Origin: Hordeum vulgare subsp. vulgare | Taxonomy: Eukaryota; Streptophyta; Magnoliopsida; Poales; Poaceae | DNA: 64,000 nt | Reading direction: 5' to 3' | NCBI RefSeq assembly: GCF_904849725.1 | Contig: NC_058521.1 | Coordinates: 565,398,176-565,462,175, forward strand | Shown here: one piece after another, positions 21,475-32,812 of the stretch | Numbering within the stretch: the first letter of the stretch is position 1 | Layout of the letters: each line of letters opens with the position of its first letter | Program-made: the position numbers and the translations under genes | Notes under the pieces: generated by a model | Told to the model about the DNA's origin: nothing | The model's input: the letters and a program-made list of their open reading frames with translations, nothing else | The model's database searches: none

Positions 21475-21944
21475 TCAGGGACGGAGACAGAAAATTGTGA
21501 TTTGGGGGGGGACCAAAAGCATCAAAACCATAGAATATATTTGTGCAAAAACTCATAGTATATATAATATATTTCTGCAAAGAAATCATATGATATATAA
21601 GAAGATACCATTGTAAATATTAGGATTTCTAGATAGTAAATATATGTCTGATGTTCTACAGTAAGAAAAAGTTACATATCTATCAATTTGAATTCGGCTT
21701 TATCGAGCATCAGTATCGAAAGCATCATGCCTCGGATCCAAGGATGAACAAAGATCTAAAAGTTGAGTTACTTGAGAAATGGATCAATCATTCAACTCTA
21801 TCACCTGTTGATCTACTGCAACATTGAACACATCTACTTTGTAATGATGGAGAACTGTGGTGTTGTCATGCTTGTTTTGAGATTTTTTTCACATCAACAT
21901 ACCTAAATTGAAATATATTTGAAAAACATGAATTAGTTGCATGA
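21475..21944. other. AT-rich repeat fragment before the LINE
   Basis: Starts AGGGACGGAGACAGAAAATT with a G8 run, resembling the fragment at 13481, then AT-rich sequence with no coding potential. Class unresolved. Confidence 0.3.
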
Positions 21945-22010
21945 TCTAGAGATTTCAATCCTCTGGCGATCGTCCCTTATCAGCAGCCCCTGGTTCAGCC
22001 TACTAATCTG

Positions 22011-22793
22011 ATGATTGGAGCGGTTCGTGTTTCCTATGGACCTCCGCTGCCACCTATCGTCTCCTGGACACGATCCTTCGAAGCGCTCATGGGGGTTTTC
22101 AGTTCCATGCATGTCCCCTGTCATCTTCAGATGCCTGCGACCATGCCTATTGTGCTCTCCAAGCGCTCCTGGTCTTTGGCTTTTGATGAAGATCGCGCGG
22201 AGCCTAGCATCATATACAAGGACAGCACACCTGCCCCCATTCCCGAGGTAATTCTGTCATCTGACAGCATCTTTGCACCAACAGGGGATCTTTTCTCCTT
22301 TGAATCTCCAGCTGTCACGAAGAAGGGGCCCCGCAAGAAGGCCACACTCATTGTGGACTCCTCGGTACGCAGATGCACCAGGGGATCGATCAAGAGGGAT
22401 GGTTTCAAGCCGGTGCTGCAGGAACTTCCGATGCACGTGCCCAAGAAGAGGAAGCCGAGAGCTAAACCCATGGACGCCGCGGAGGTTCAGGCAGCACCGT
22501 CATCAGCTCAGGAGGAGTCTGTCCCACCAGATACTCCAGTTCGAGTGATCCAAGCTGTTGGCCAAAGCCTTGGCATTGCCCCTGAGAAGCTGTCGGAGGA
22601 TCGACTTATGGAAGATCCTGCTGTTTCCAAGCCCCACCTGCTGATGATTAGACAAATGTCTATGCATCTATGTTCTTCCTGTTGTTCAGTTTGTCATGCT
22701 ACTGCTTGCTGTGTGTCACAACTATCTGAACTTTGGTTGCGCGGGTTATTATATAACTCCGCTTTTGCTATTTTACATCCTTGCTATGGATAG
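22011..22793 (+). CDS. LINE ORF1 C-terminal part
   Basis: A 260-residue open frame; in-frame codons continue upstream to about 21957, so the ATG at 22011 is internal and the true start is lost. Plant LINE ORF1 features are a basic stretch around residues 120-152 (RRCTRGSIKRDGFKP and PKKRKPRAKP) and a C-terminal block (residues 180-196) ending GQSLGIAPEKLSEDRL, typical of grass LINE ORF1 tails. ORF1 proteins bind the element RNA. The last ~45 residues run past the usual end and overlap the ORF2 start. It is a fragment, probably non-functional. Confidence 0.65.
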   Translation: MIGAVRVSYGPPLPPIVSWTRSFEALMGVFSSMHVPCHLQMPATMPIVLSKRSWSLAFDEDRAEPSIIYKDSTPAPIPEVILSSDSIFAPTGDLFSFESPAVTKKGPRKKATLIVDSSVRRCTRGSIKRDGFKPVLQELPMHVPKKRKPRAKPMDAAEVQAAPSSAQEESVPPDTPVRVIQAVGQSLGIAPEKLSEDRLMEDPAVSKPHLLMIRQMSMHLCSSCCSVCHATACCVSQLSELWLRGLLYNSAFAILHPCYG

Positions 22794-23440
22794 TCGATCT
22801 ACAAGAAGCTCGAGTGTTCTTTGCTGGAATGTGCGTGGTTTAAATTCTGATTCTCGACAAAGGGCAGTTCGAAACAAAATAGATGAAAGCTTGGCTACGG
22901 TTGTTTGTCTTCACAAAACCAAAATGCAGCATATTGATTTTCGGACAGTTAGAAGTTTTTGCCCCAAAAGATTTGATCAAGTTTCCTATATTCCATCGCG
23001 CGGTGCCTTTGGTGGATTGATCACCCTATGGAATTCTTCTGTTTTAACAGGCACCTTGATTGAATCACAGTCTTTTGGTTTAATTGTGTCATTTACCTCA
23101 AATCACACCTCTGAAGCTTGGACTCTGGTTAATGTCTATGGTCCTTGTCAGGGTGAGGCTAGGGATCAGTTTGTCAGCTCGCTATACCATCTTAATATCC
23201 CTGCAAAATGACAATTGGCTGCTGCTCGACGATTTTAACTTTATCCGCTCACCTTCTAATAGAAATTTCCCTGGTGCTGATGTGAATGACATGTTCATCT
23301 TTAATGAGATCATTGGCCATCTGGGTCTTTTAGAATTGCCCCTCAAAGGAAGGTCTTTCACTTGGTCCAATATGGAAGTCTCACCCCTTCTGGAGCAATT
23401 GGATTGGTTCTTCACTTCTGCCAATTGGATATCATCTTAC
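22786..23440 (+). pseudogene. LINE ORF2, endonuclease domain (broken)
   Basis: ORF2 starts at ATG 22786 and soon reads VLCWNVRGLNSDSRQRAV, the N-terminal motif of apurinic-like endonucleases. Further motifs are RGAFGGLITLWN, VNVYGP and, after a frameshift at about 23205, LLLDDFNFIRSP and LEQLDWFF. The domain normally nicks the target DNA. Its end is cut by the copia LTR at 23441, so the copy is dead. Confidence 0.85.
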
Positions 23441-25248
23441 TGTTGGAAATATGCCCTAGAGGCAATGATAAATAGTTATTATTATATTTCCTGTTTAAAG
23501 ATAATTGTTTATTATCCATGCTATAATTGTATTGAATGAAAACATAGATACATGTGTGGATACATAGACAAAACAATGTCCCTAGCAAGCCTCTAGTTGG
23601 CTGGCCAGTTGATCAATGATAGTCAAGGTTTTCTGACTATATGCAAGTGTTGTCACTTGATAACTCGATCACATCATTAGGATAATCATGTGATGGACTA
23701 GACCCAAACTATGAACGTAGCATATTGATCGTGTCGTTTTATTGCTATTGTTTTCTACGTGGCAAGTATTTGTTCCTATGACCATGAAATCATATAACTC
23801 CCTGGCACCGGAGGAATACCTTGTGTGGATCAAACGTCGCAACGTAACTGGGTGACTATAAAGGTGCTCTACAAGTATCTCCCAAGGTGTCTGTTGAGTT
23901 TGTATGGATCAACAGTGGGATTTGTCACTCCGTGTGACGGAGAGGTATCTCCGGGCCCACTCGGTAATACAACATCACACACAAGCCTTGCAAGCAATGT
24001 GACTAAGTGTAAGTCACGGGATCTTGTATTACGGAACGAGTAAAGAGACTTGCCGGTAACGAGATTTAAATAGGTATGCAGATACCGACGATCGAATCTC
24101 GGGCAAGTAACATACCGAAGGACAAAGGGAATCAAATACGGGATTATATGAATCCTTGACACAGAGGTTCAACCGATAAGATCTTCGGAGAATATGTAGG
24201 ATTCAATATGGGCATCCAGGTCCCGCTATTGGACATTGAACGAGGAGTGCCTCGGGGCATGTCTACATAGTTCTCAAACCCACGGGGTCCGCACACTTAA
24301 GGTTTGATGATGTTTTAGTATATTTGAGTTATATGTGTGGTTACCGAATGTTGTTCGGAGTCCCGGATCAGATCACACGCATCATGAGGATTTCCGGAAT
24401 GGTCCGGAAACGAAGATTGATATATAGGATGGTTTCATTTGGTTACCGGAAAGTTTCGGGCAATTCTGGTAGTGTACCGGGAGTGACGAATGGGTTCCGG
24501 GAGTTCACCGGGAGGGGCCCACCCACCCGGGAGTGAGCCCAAGTCCCTAGGGTGGCGCCACAAGTCCTTGGTGGGCTGGTGGAGTCAGCCCAAGGAGCCC
24601 ATGGCGCCACATAAAGAAAATACCAAAAGAAAAGGAAAAGAAAAAGAAAAAGGAAAGAGGGAGGTGGGAAGGAAGAGGAGGACTCCTCCTTGCCAAACCG
24701 AATTGGAGGAGGAGTCCTCCTCCTCCCTGGTGGTCGGCGCATCCTTGAGGCCTTGTGCCTCAAGGCTAGCCCCTCCCCCTCCCTCCTATATATAGTGGTG
24801 GTTTAGGGCTTTTTGAGACACAATTTTGCCACGTGCAACTGTAGCCTAAACCACATAGTTTCACCTCTAGATCGGATTTCTACGGAGCTCGGGCGGAGCC
24901 CTGCAGGAGTAGATCATCACCACCACCCGAGCGCTCATCTACTTCTCCGTCTTGTTTGCTGGACCAAGAAGGCCGAGCTCATCATCGAGTTGTACGTGTG
25001 CTGAACACGGAGGTGCCATCCGTTCGGCGCTAGATCGGAACGGATCGTGGGACGAATCACGAGACGGTTCGTGGGACGGTTCGAGGGACGTGAAGACGTT
25101 CCACAACATCAACCGCGTTTCTTAACGCTTCCTGCTGTGCGATCTACAAGGGTATGTAGATCCAAATCTCCACTCATAGATGGACATCACCATGATAGGT
25201 CTTCGTGTGCGTAGGAAATTTTTTGTTTCCCATGCAACGTTCCCAACA
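23441..25248 (+). repeat. 5' LTR of element 3
   Basis: 1808 bp from TGTTGGAAATATGCCCTAGA to CGTTCCCAACA. Close to the 3' LTR at 30555 over their shared first ~1.2 kb. Confidence 0.95.
24787..24794 (+). promoter_or_regulatory. LTR TATA box of element 3
   Basis: CCTCCTATATATAGTGG sits about 1.35 kb into the LTR, the position of the mapped promoter TATA region in BARE-type LTRs. The same box occurs in the other LTRs (for example 34153-34160). Activity is not shown by sequence. Confidence 0.55.
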
Positions 25249-25249
25249 G

Positions 25250-25269
25250 TGGCATCATGAGCTTGGTTC
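25250..25269 (+). other. Primer binding site of element 3
   Basis: TGGCATCATGAGCTTGGTTC, one base after the LTR. It is an initiator-Met tRNA type site with the TGGCATCATGAGC variant. Confidence 0.7.
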
Positions 25270-26517
25270 ATGCGTAGATGTTATCTCGAGTAGAACACAA
25301 AATGTTTTCTGGACGGTGATGTTCGATTTGCTGCCCTCCTTAGTCTTTTCTCGATTCGGCGGTATTGTTGGATTGAAGCGGCCCGGACCGACATAACTCG
25401 TACGCTTACGAGAGACTGGTTTCATCGATTGACATGCAACCTCGTTGCATAAAGATGACGGGCGGGTGTCGGTTTCTTCAACTTTAGTTGAACTGGTTTT
25501 GACCGAGGCGGTCCTTGGAGAGGTTAAATAGCAATTTGCACATCTCTGTTGTGGGTTTTGCGTAAGTAAGATACGATCATACTAGTTACCCATAGCAGCC
25601 ACGTAAAACATGCAACGACAAATTAGTGGACGTCTAACTTGTTTTTGCAGGGTATGCTTGTGATATGATATGGCCAATGACGTGATGTGATATGTTGGAT
25701 GTATGAGATGGTCATGTTGTAATAGTTAATATCGACTTGCACGTCTTTGCTACAGCAACCGGCAGGAGCCATAGGGTTGTCTTTAAACTAACGTTTGTGT
25801 TTGCAGATGCGTTCACTATATTGCTAGGTCGTAGCTTTAGTAGTAATAGCATAGATAACACGACAACCTCGATGGCGACACGTTGATGGAGATCATGATG
25901 ATAGAGATCATGGTATGGCGTCGGTGATAAGAAGATCGTGCCGGTGCTTGGGTGATGGAGATCAATAAGCACAAGATGATGGCCATATCATGTCACTTAT
26001 GAATTGCATGTGATGTTAATCCTTTTATGCACCTTATTTTGCTTAGAACGACGGTAGCATTATAAGGTGATCTCTCACTAAAATTTCAAGACGAAATTGT
26101 GTTCTCTCCGACTGTGCACTGTTGCTACAGTTCATCGTTTCGAGACACCACGTGATGATCGGGTGTGATAGACTCAACGTTCACATACAATGGGTGCAAA
26201 ACAGTTACACGCGCAGAACACTCGGGTTAAGCTTGACGAGCCTAGCATGTGCAGACATGGCCTGAGAACACATGATACCGAAAGGTCGAGCATGAATCGT
26301 ATAGTTGATATGATTAGCATAGATATGCTTACCTCTGAAACTATTCTCAACTCACGTGATGATCGGACTTGAGTTAGTGAATTTGGATCATGTACCACTC
26401 AAATGACTAGAGAGATGTACTTTTTGAGTGGGAGTTTAGTAAGTAATTTGATTAGTTAAACTCTAATTATCTTGAACATAGTCTAAGTCCACTTTGAAAT
26501 ATTTGTGTTGTAGATCA
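25270..26517 (+). other. Leader of element 3
   Basis: Long non-coding leader typical of this family. GATGGAGATCA-type motifs lie at about 25884-25965 and CTTGACGAGCCTAGCATGTG at 26234. The antisense ORFs at 25712-25972 and 26174-26398 recur at matching places in element 4. Confidence 0.7.
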
Positions 26518-27564
26518 ATGGCTCACGCGAAAGTCACCCTGAATTTTAATACGTTCCTAGAGAAAGTAAGTTGAAAGGTGATGGAAGTAACTTTGTAGAC
26601 TGGGCTCGTAATCTTAAGTTGCTCCCGCAAGCTGGGAAGAAGGATTATATCCTTAATGCTGCGCTAGGAGATGAACCACCCGCTACGGCTGACCAAGATG
26701 TTAAGAACGCTTGGTTAACACGTAAGGAGGACTACTCAGTAGTTCAATGTGCATTCTTGTATGGCTTAGAGCCAGGACTTCAACGTCGCTTTGAGCGTCA
26801 TGGAGCATTTGAGATGTTTGAGGAGTTGAAGTTTATCTTTCAGAAGAACGCCCGGATCGAGAGGTATGAGACCTCTGATAAATTCTATGCTTGCAAGATA
26901 GAGGAGATTTTGTCTGTGAGTGAACATGTGCTCAAAATGTCTGGGGTACTCAAACCGTCTAGCTGAGATGGGGATTGAACTCCCCCAAGAGGCTATCACT
27001 GACAGAATTCTTTATTCACTGCCACCAAGCTACAAGAGCTTTGTGTTGAACTATAACATGCAAGGGATGAACAAGTCACCCAACGAGTTATTCGCGATGC
27101 TGAAAGTCGCAGAGTCAGAACTCCGAAAAGAGCAACAAGTGTTGATGGTCAATAGGACCACTAGTTTCAAGAGAAAGGACAAAGGCAAGAAGGGTAACTC
27201 CAAGAAGAGCGGCAAGGCCATTGCCAATCCGACGAAGAAACCCAAGGCTGGACCTAAGCCTGAAACAGAGTGTTATTATTGCAAGGGACTGGGTCACTGG
27301 AAGCGCAACTGCCCCAAGTATCTGGCTAATAAGAAGGCGGCCAAGGAAAAATCACGTATATTCGATATACATGTTACTGATGTGTACTTAACCAACTCTC
27401 GTAGTAGTGCGTGGGTATTCGATACCGGTTCTGTTGCTCATATTTGCAACTTGAAACAGGAACTGCGGAATAAACGAAGGCTGGCGAAACATGAAGTGAT
27501 GATGCGCGTGGGAAATGGTTCCAAGGTTGATGCAATCGCCGTCGGCACAATTTCACTTCAGTAA
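26518..27564 (+). pseudogene. gag and protease of element 3 (frameshifted)
   Basis: Starts at ATG 26518 (MAHAKVTLNFNTFLEK). A frame change near 26555 leads to the frame GDGSNFVDWARNLK (26571-26966), and a second near 26940 leads to the frame ending at 27564. The gag capsid-type region is followed by a basic linker, the zinc knuckle CYYCKGLGHWKRNC (CX2CX4HX4C, about 27271-27312) and the protease active site WVFDTGSVAHIC (about 27415-27450). Gag packages element RNA in virus-like particles; the aspartic protease cuts the polyprotein. The stop at 27562-27564 separates it from the integrase frame. The gag ATG is present here but absent in elements 1, 4 and 5. Confidence 0.85.
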
Positions 27565-27579
27565 CCATCAGGATTAGTT

Positions 27580-29037
27580 ATGAACTTAAATAATTGTTAT
27601 TTAGTGCCTGCTTTAAGCATGAAAATTATATCTGGATCTTGTTTATTACGAGACGGTTACTCGTTTAAGTCAGAGAATAATGGTTGTTCTATTTCTATGA
27701 GTAATATCTTTTGTGGTCATGCACCCAATGTGAGAGTATTGTTCATATTGAATCTTGATAGCGATGATACACATATACATAACATTGAGACCAAAAGAGT
27801 TAGAGCTTACAGTGATAGCGCCATGTTTTTGTGGCATTGCCGCTTAGGCCATATTGGTGTAAAGCGCATGAAGAAACTCAATTCCGATGGACTTTTGGAG
27901 TCACTTGACTTGGATTCACTTGACACGTGCGAACCATGCCTCATGGGCAAGATGACTAAGACTCCGTTCTCCGGAACAATGGAGTGTGCAAGTGACTTGT
28001 TTGAAATTATACATACCGATGTGTATGGTCCGATGAGTGTGGAGGCGCGCGGGGGAAGTCATTATTTTCTCACCTCCACTGACGATTTGAGTAGATATGG
28101 ATATGTCTACTTGATGAAGCACAAGTCTGAAACGTTTGAGATGTTCAAGCAATTTCACAGTGAAGTTGAAAATCATCGTAACAAGAAGATCAAGTTCCTA
28201 TGGTCTGATCGTGGGGGTGAATATGTGAGTTTCGAGTTTGGTGATCACTTAAGACAATGTGGAATTGTTTCACAGTTGACACCGCCTGGAACACCACAGC
28301 GTAATGGTGTGTCCGAACGTAGTAATCATATTTTGTTAGAAATGGTGCGATCTATGATGTCTCTTACCGATTTGCCGTTATCGTTCTGGGGTTATGCATC
28401 AGAGACAACTGCATTCACTTTAAATAGGGCACCATCAAAATCCGTTGAGACGACACAATACGAACCGTGGTATGGCAAAAGACCAAAGTTGTCGTTTCTT
28501 AAAGTTTGGGGATGTGATGCTTATGTCAAAAAGCTTCAGCCTGAAAAGCTGGAACCCAAAGCGAAAAAGTGCGTCTGCATAGGTTACCCAAAAGAGACAG
28601 TTGGGTATACCTTCTATCTCAAATACGAGGGCAAAGTGCTTGTTGCTAAAAACAGAGCTTTTCTTGAGAAGGAGTTTCTCTCGAAAGAATTGAGTGGGAG
28701 GAAGATAGAACTTGATGAGGTTGTCGAACCTCTAATCCCTCTGGATGGTGGCGTAGGGCAAGGGGAAACCCCTGTCGTTGCGACGCCAGTTGAGGAGGAA
28801 GTTGTTGATGATGATCATGAAACTTCGGATCAAGTTCTTATCGGACCTCGCAGATCGACAAGATCACGTACTGCTCCTCAGTGGTACGGTAATCCTGTCT
28901 TATCAATTATGTTGTTAGACAACAATGAACCTGTGAATTATGAAGAAGCAATGGTGGGACCAGATTCCAACAAATGGATGGAGGCCATGAAGTCCGAGAT
29001 AGGATCCATGTACGAGAATAAAGTGTGGACTTTGTAA
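27580..29037 (+). CDS. Integrase and linker of element 3
   Basis: A 485-residue open frame, the longest retrotransposon frame in the window. The GAG-pre-integrase zinc-binding part is at residues ~80-130 (LWHCRLGHIGVKRMKK, then CEPCLMGK). The integrase core has catalytic residues in HTDVYGP (residue ~147), SDRGGEY (~209) and the Glu of PQRNGVSERSN (~245). The C-terminal GKRP and VWGCDAYV motifs follow at ~305-325, then an acidic linker and the RRSTRSRTAPQWYGNPV segment that precedes reverse transcriptase. Integrase inserts the cDNA into the host genome. The frame ends in a TAA at 29035 inside what should be continuous pol. Confidence 0.9.
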   Translation: MNLNNCYLVPALSMKIISGSCLLRDGYSFKSENNGCSISMSNIFCGHAPNVRVLFILNLDSDDTHIHNIETKRVRAYSDSAMFLWHCRLGHIGVKRMKKLNSDGLLESLDLDSLDTCEPCLMGKMTKTPFSGTMECASDLFEIIHTDVYGPMSVEARGGSHYFLTSTDDLSRYGYVYLMKHKSETFEMFKQFHSEVENHRNKKIKFLWSDRGGEYVSFEFGDHLRQCGIVSQLTPPGTPQRNGVSERSNHILLEMVRSMMSLTDLPLSFWGYASETTAFTLNRAPSKSVETTQYEPWYGKRPKLSFLKVWGCDAYVKKLQPEKLEPKAKKCVCIGYPKETVGYTFYLKYEGKVLVAKNRAFLEKEFLSKELSGRKIELDEVVEPLIPLDGGVGQGETPVVATPVEEEVVDDDHETSDQVLIGPRRSTRSRTAPQWYGNPVLSIMLLDNNEPVNYEEAMVGPDSNKWMEAMKSEIGSMYENKVWTL

Positions 29038-30502
29038 GTACTACCTGAAGGCCGCAAGGCTATTCAGAAGAAATGGATCTTTAAAAAGAAGACGGACGCA
29101 GATGGTAATGTGACCGTTTATAAAGCTTGACTTGTGACAAAGGGTTTTTCACAAGTTCAAGGAGTTGACTACGATGAGACGTTCTCACCGGTAGCGATGC
29201 TTAAGCCCGTCCGAATCATGTTAGTAATAGCTACATTTTTCGATTATGAAATCTGGCAGACGGATGTCAAAACGGTGTTCCTTAACGACTTTCTTAAGGA
29301 AGAGTTGTATATGATGCAACCCGAAGGTTTTATCGATCCAAAGAATGCTAACAAAGTGTGCAAGGTCCAGCGATCCATTTATGGACTGGTGCAAGCATCT
29401 CGGAGTTGGAATAAACGCTTTGATGAGGTGATCAAAGCATTTGGGTTTATACAAGTGGTTGGAGAATCTTGTATTTACAAGAAAGTGAGTGGGAGCTCTG
29501 TGGCGTTTCTAATATTATATGTGGATGACATATTGTTTATTGGAAACAACGTGAAGTTTTTGGGGAGCATAAAGGATTACTTGAATAAAAGTTTCGCTAT
29601 GAAGGACCTAGGAGAAGCTGCTTGCATTCTAGGCATTAAGATCCATAGGGATAGATCGAGACGCGTGATAGGACTTTCACAAATTTACATAGCTTGATAA
29701 AGTTTTGAAGAAGTTCAAAATGGATCAGTCAAAGAAAGGGTTCTTGCCAGTGTTACAAGGTATAAAATTGAGTAAGACTTAGTGCCCAGCAACTGCGAAA
29801 GATAGAGAACAAATGAGTTCTGTCCCCTATGCTTCAGCAGTAGGTTCTATCATGTATGCAATGCTATGCACTAGACCAAACGTCAGCTTGGCCATAAGTA
29901 TGGCAGGCAGGTTTCAGAGTAATCCAGGAGTGTATCACCGGACGGCGGTCAAGAATATTCTGAAGTACCTGAAAAGTACTAAGGAAATGTTTCTCATTTA
30001 TGCAGCTGACGAAGAGCTCGTCGTAAAGGGTTACGTCGACGCAATCTTTGACACCGATCCAGATGACTCGAAGTCACAAACCGGATACATATTTATTCTT
30101 AATGGTGGTGCGGTAAGCTGGTGCAGTTCCAAGCAAAGCGTCATAGAATATTCTACATGTGAAGCGGAGTACATGGCTGCCTCGGAGGCAGCAAAGGAGG
30201 GTGTCTGGATGAAGTAGTTCATGAAGGATCTTGGAGTTGTGCCGAGCGCACTAAATCCAATAACTCTCTTCTGTGACAACACTGGTGCCATTGCCTTAGC
30301 AAAGGAACCAAGGTTTCACAAGAAGACCAGACACATCAAACGACACTTCAACCTCATCCACGACTACGTCGAAGGAGAGGACGTGAATATTTGCAAAGTG
30401 CACACGGATCTGAATGTAGCAGACCCGCTGACTAAACCTCTTCCATGGGCAAAACATGATCAACACGAGAATTGTATGTGTGTTAGATTTATTACAATGT
30501 AA
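29038..30502 (+). pseudogene. Reverse transcriptase and RNase H of element 3 (broken)
   Basis: Islands: 29134-29697 with the copia reverse-transcriptase motifs TDVKTVFLND, QPEGFIDP, RSIYGLVQASRSW and the catalytic YVDDI. Then 29813-30217 with the end of the RT domain and RNase H residues (GYVDAIFDTD, SKSQTGYIF, STCEAEYMA). Then 30221-30502 with FCDNTGAIALA and ADPLTKPLP, the C-terminal end. Breaks: the stop at 29035, a TGA at about 29128, a stop and frame change at 29695-29812, and a TAG at 30215. Reverse transcription of the element RNA would need these repaired or supplied in trans. Confidence 0.88.
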
Positions 30503-30543
30503 ATCGCATGGCGATGTGAGGACTAGATTATTGACTCTAGTGC

Positions 30544-30553
30544 AAGTGGGAGA
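30544..30553 (+). other. Polypurine tract of element 3
   Basis: AAGTGGGAGA directly before the 3' LTR, the plus-strand primer site. The same motif precedes 39700 and 63353. Confidence 0.75.
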
Positions 30554-30554
30554 C

Positions 30555-31760
30555 TATTGGAAATATGCCCTAGAGGCAATGATAAATAGTTATTATTATA
30601 TTTCCTGTTTAAAGATAATCGTTTATTATCCATGCTATAATTTTATTGAATGAAAACATAGATAGATGTGTGGATACATAGACAAAACAATGTCCCTAGC
30701 AAGCCTCTAGTTGGCTGTCCAGTTGATCAATGATAGTCAAGGTTTTCTGACTATATGCAAGTGTTGTCACCTGATAACCGGATCACATCATTAAGTGAAT
30801 CATGTGATGGACTAGACCCAAACTATGAACGTAGCATATTGATCGTGTCGTTTTATTGCTATTGTTTTCTGCGTGTCAAGTATTTGTTCCTATGACCATG
30901 AGATCATATAACTCACTGGCATCGGAGGAATACCTTGTGTGGATCAAATGTCGGAACGTAACTGGGTGACTATAAAGGTGCTCTACAGATATCTCCGAAG
31001 GTGTCCATTGAGTTAGTATGGATCAGGACTGCGATTTGTCACTCCGTGTGACGGAGAGGTATCTCGGGGCCCACTCGGTAATACTACATCACACACAACC
31101 CTTGCAAGCAATGTGACTAAGTGTAAGTCACGGGATCTTGTATTACGGAACGAGTAAAGAGACTTGCTGGTAACGAGATTGAAATAGGTATGCGGATACC
31201 GACGATCGAATCTCGGGCAAGTAACATACCGAAGGACAAAGGGAATGACATACGTGATTATATGAATCCTTGACACTGAGGTTCAACCGATAGGATCTTC
31301 GAAGAATATGTAGGATCCAATATGGGCATCCAGGTCCCGCTATTGGATATTGACCGAGGAGTGCCTCGGGGCTTGTCTACATAGTTCTCGAACCCGCAGG
31401 GTCTGCACACTTAAGGGTCGATGATGTTTTAGTATAGTTGAGTTATATGTGTGGTTACCGAATGTTGTTTGGAGTCCCGTATGAGATCAAGGACATCACG
31501 AGGGTTTCCGGAATGGTCCGGAAACGAAGATTGATATGTAGGATGGTTTCATTTGGTTACCGGAAAGTTTCGGGCAATTCCGGTAGTGTACCGGGAGTGA
31601 CGAATGGGTTCTGGGAGTTCACCGGGAGGGCCCCACTCACCCGGGAGTGAGCACAAGGCCCTAGGGTGGCGCCACAAGTACTTAGTGGGCTGGTGGAGTC
31701 ATCCCAAGGAGCCCATGGCCCCACATAAAGAAAATACCAAAAGAACAGAAAAAGAAAAAG
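30555..31760 (+). repeat. Truncated 3' LTR of element 3
   Basis: Begins TATTGGAAATATGCCCTAGA and follows the 5' LTR to the AAAATACCAAAAGAA stretch, then stops near 31760 where LINE sequence begins. About 600 bp, including TATA and the CCCCAACA end, are deleted. Confidence 0.88.
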
Positions 31761-32812
31761 TTCAGTTTTTAGATCCTTAAGCACAAAGTTTTTAATGCTA
31801 AGTGGATATTATGGGTGCAGCAGTTGCTCAGTTTTGGCTCCTCTGCTGTTCTTCTCAACGGAGTTCCTGGTAAAAAATTATGTGCAAGAAGGGGGTCAGG
31901 AAGGGGGATCCAATGTCCCCTCTCCTTTTTGCCATTATTGCTGATTTTCTCCAAACCTTGGTGAACCAATTGTTGCAGTATGGCCTCATCCAGCTGCCAA
32001 TACCTTGTCATGACAAAGAATTTCCAATTGTTCAATATGCAGATGACACTCTAATCATTTTGCGTGATGTGGAATCTCAGCTACTAGAATTCAAAAAGAT
32101 GCTTCTGCTTTTCTCCCAATCCACAGGTCTCCAAGTCAACTATCACAAGTCTGCTCTATTGCCTATCAACATTGATTAGGGTGAACTTCAAACACTTGTT
32201 GACTCTCTTGGTTGTAAGGTTGGATCACTACCTTTCACATATCTTGGTTTACCTGTTGGGACAACCAGGCCAAGGATTATTGATCTAATGCCCTTGGTAG
32301 ACAATATGGAAAGGAGACTCTCTGCTAGTTCCTCTTTCCTGGCACGGGGGGGGGGGACGTCTACAATATCTCAATTCTTCCATGTCCTGTGTTCCCATTT
32401 TTTTCCTCTGCAGTTTGGATATACCACCAGGGATTCTTAAATAGTTGGAAAGGATACAAAGACAATGCGTGTTGAGGAAGAATGGCCAAGACCATGCCCC
32501 TTCCCTTGCAGCCTGGGACCTAGTGTGCAAGCCGAAAATGAAGGGTGGCTTGGGAATTATGAATCAGTGTGTCCAGAATGAGGTTGTGTTGCTTAAACAT
32601 GTGGATAAGTTCTTAAACAAAGCTGATGTACCGTGGGTTGATTTAATATGGAACACCTATTACCACAACACAGTTCCTCACGGTACCTCCCTTTGTGGAT
32701 CTTTCTCATGGAAGGACATCTGCAAGAGGATGGACAACTTTAGAGTTTTCACCTATGTCCAGCCAAACAGGGGAAACACCTTCCTCTTTTGGTGTGATTC
32801 CTAGGAATTAGG
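31761..32812 (+). pseudogene. LINE ORF2, reverse transcriptase part (broken)
   Basis: Resumes the LINE begun at 22786. The frame AKWILWVQQLLSFGSSAVLL (31790-31850) is followed, after a frameshift, by KGVRKGDPMSPLLFAI and QYADDTLIIL with the catalytic Tyr-Ala-Asp-Asp (31880-32179). Later islands (32445-32804) include QRQCVLRKNGQD and KMKGGLGIMN. A run of ten G lies at 32347-32356. Several stops. It ends at the LTR of element 4. Confidence 0.85.
32808..32812. repeat. Target site duplication of element 4, left
   Basis: TTAGG immediately before the LTR; the identical TTAGG is at 41528-41532. Confidence 0.9.

Larger units (their letters stand above)
23441..31760 (+). mobile_element. Copia element 3 (BARE-1-like), best coding copy
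   Basis: Order: 5' LTR (23441-25248), primer binding site, leader, gag with ATG at 26518, protease, integrase, reverse transcriptase, RNase H, polypurine tract, then a 3' LTR (from 30555) cut off at about 31760. Domain order INT before RT places it in Ty1/copia. The coding region has only a handful of stops and frameshifts, far fewer than the other elements. It was inserted into the LINE; the last five bases before it are CTTAC, and the matching duplication is lost with the truncated LTR. Confidence 0.93.

Noticed and set aside
23211..23440. Frame break in LINE ORF2 as possible programmed frameshifting
   Set aside because: There is no slippery motif in a place where such elements use one, and later pieces have several stops; decay is enough.
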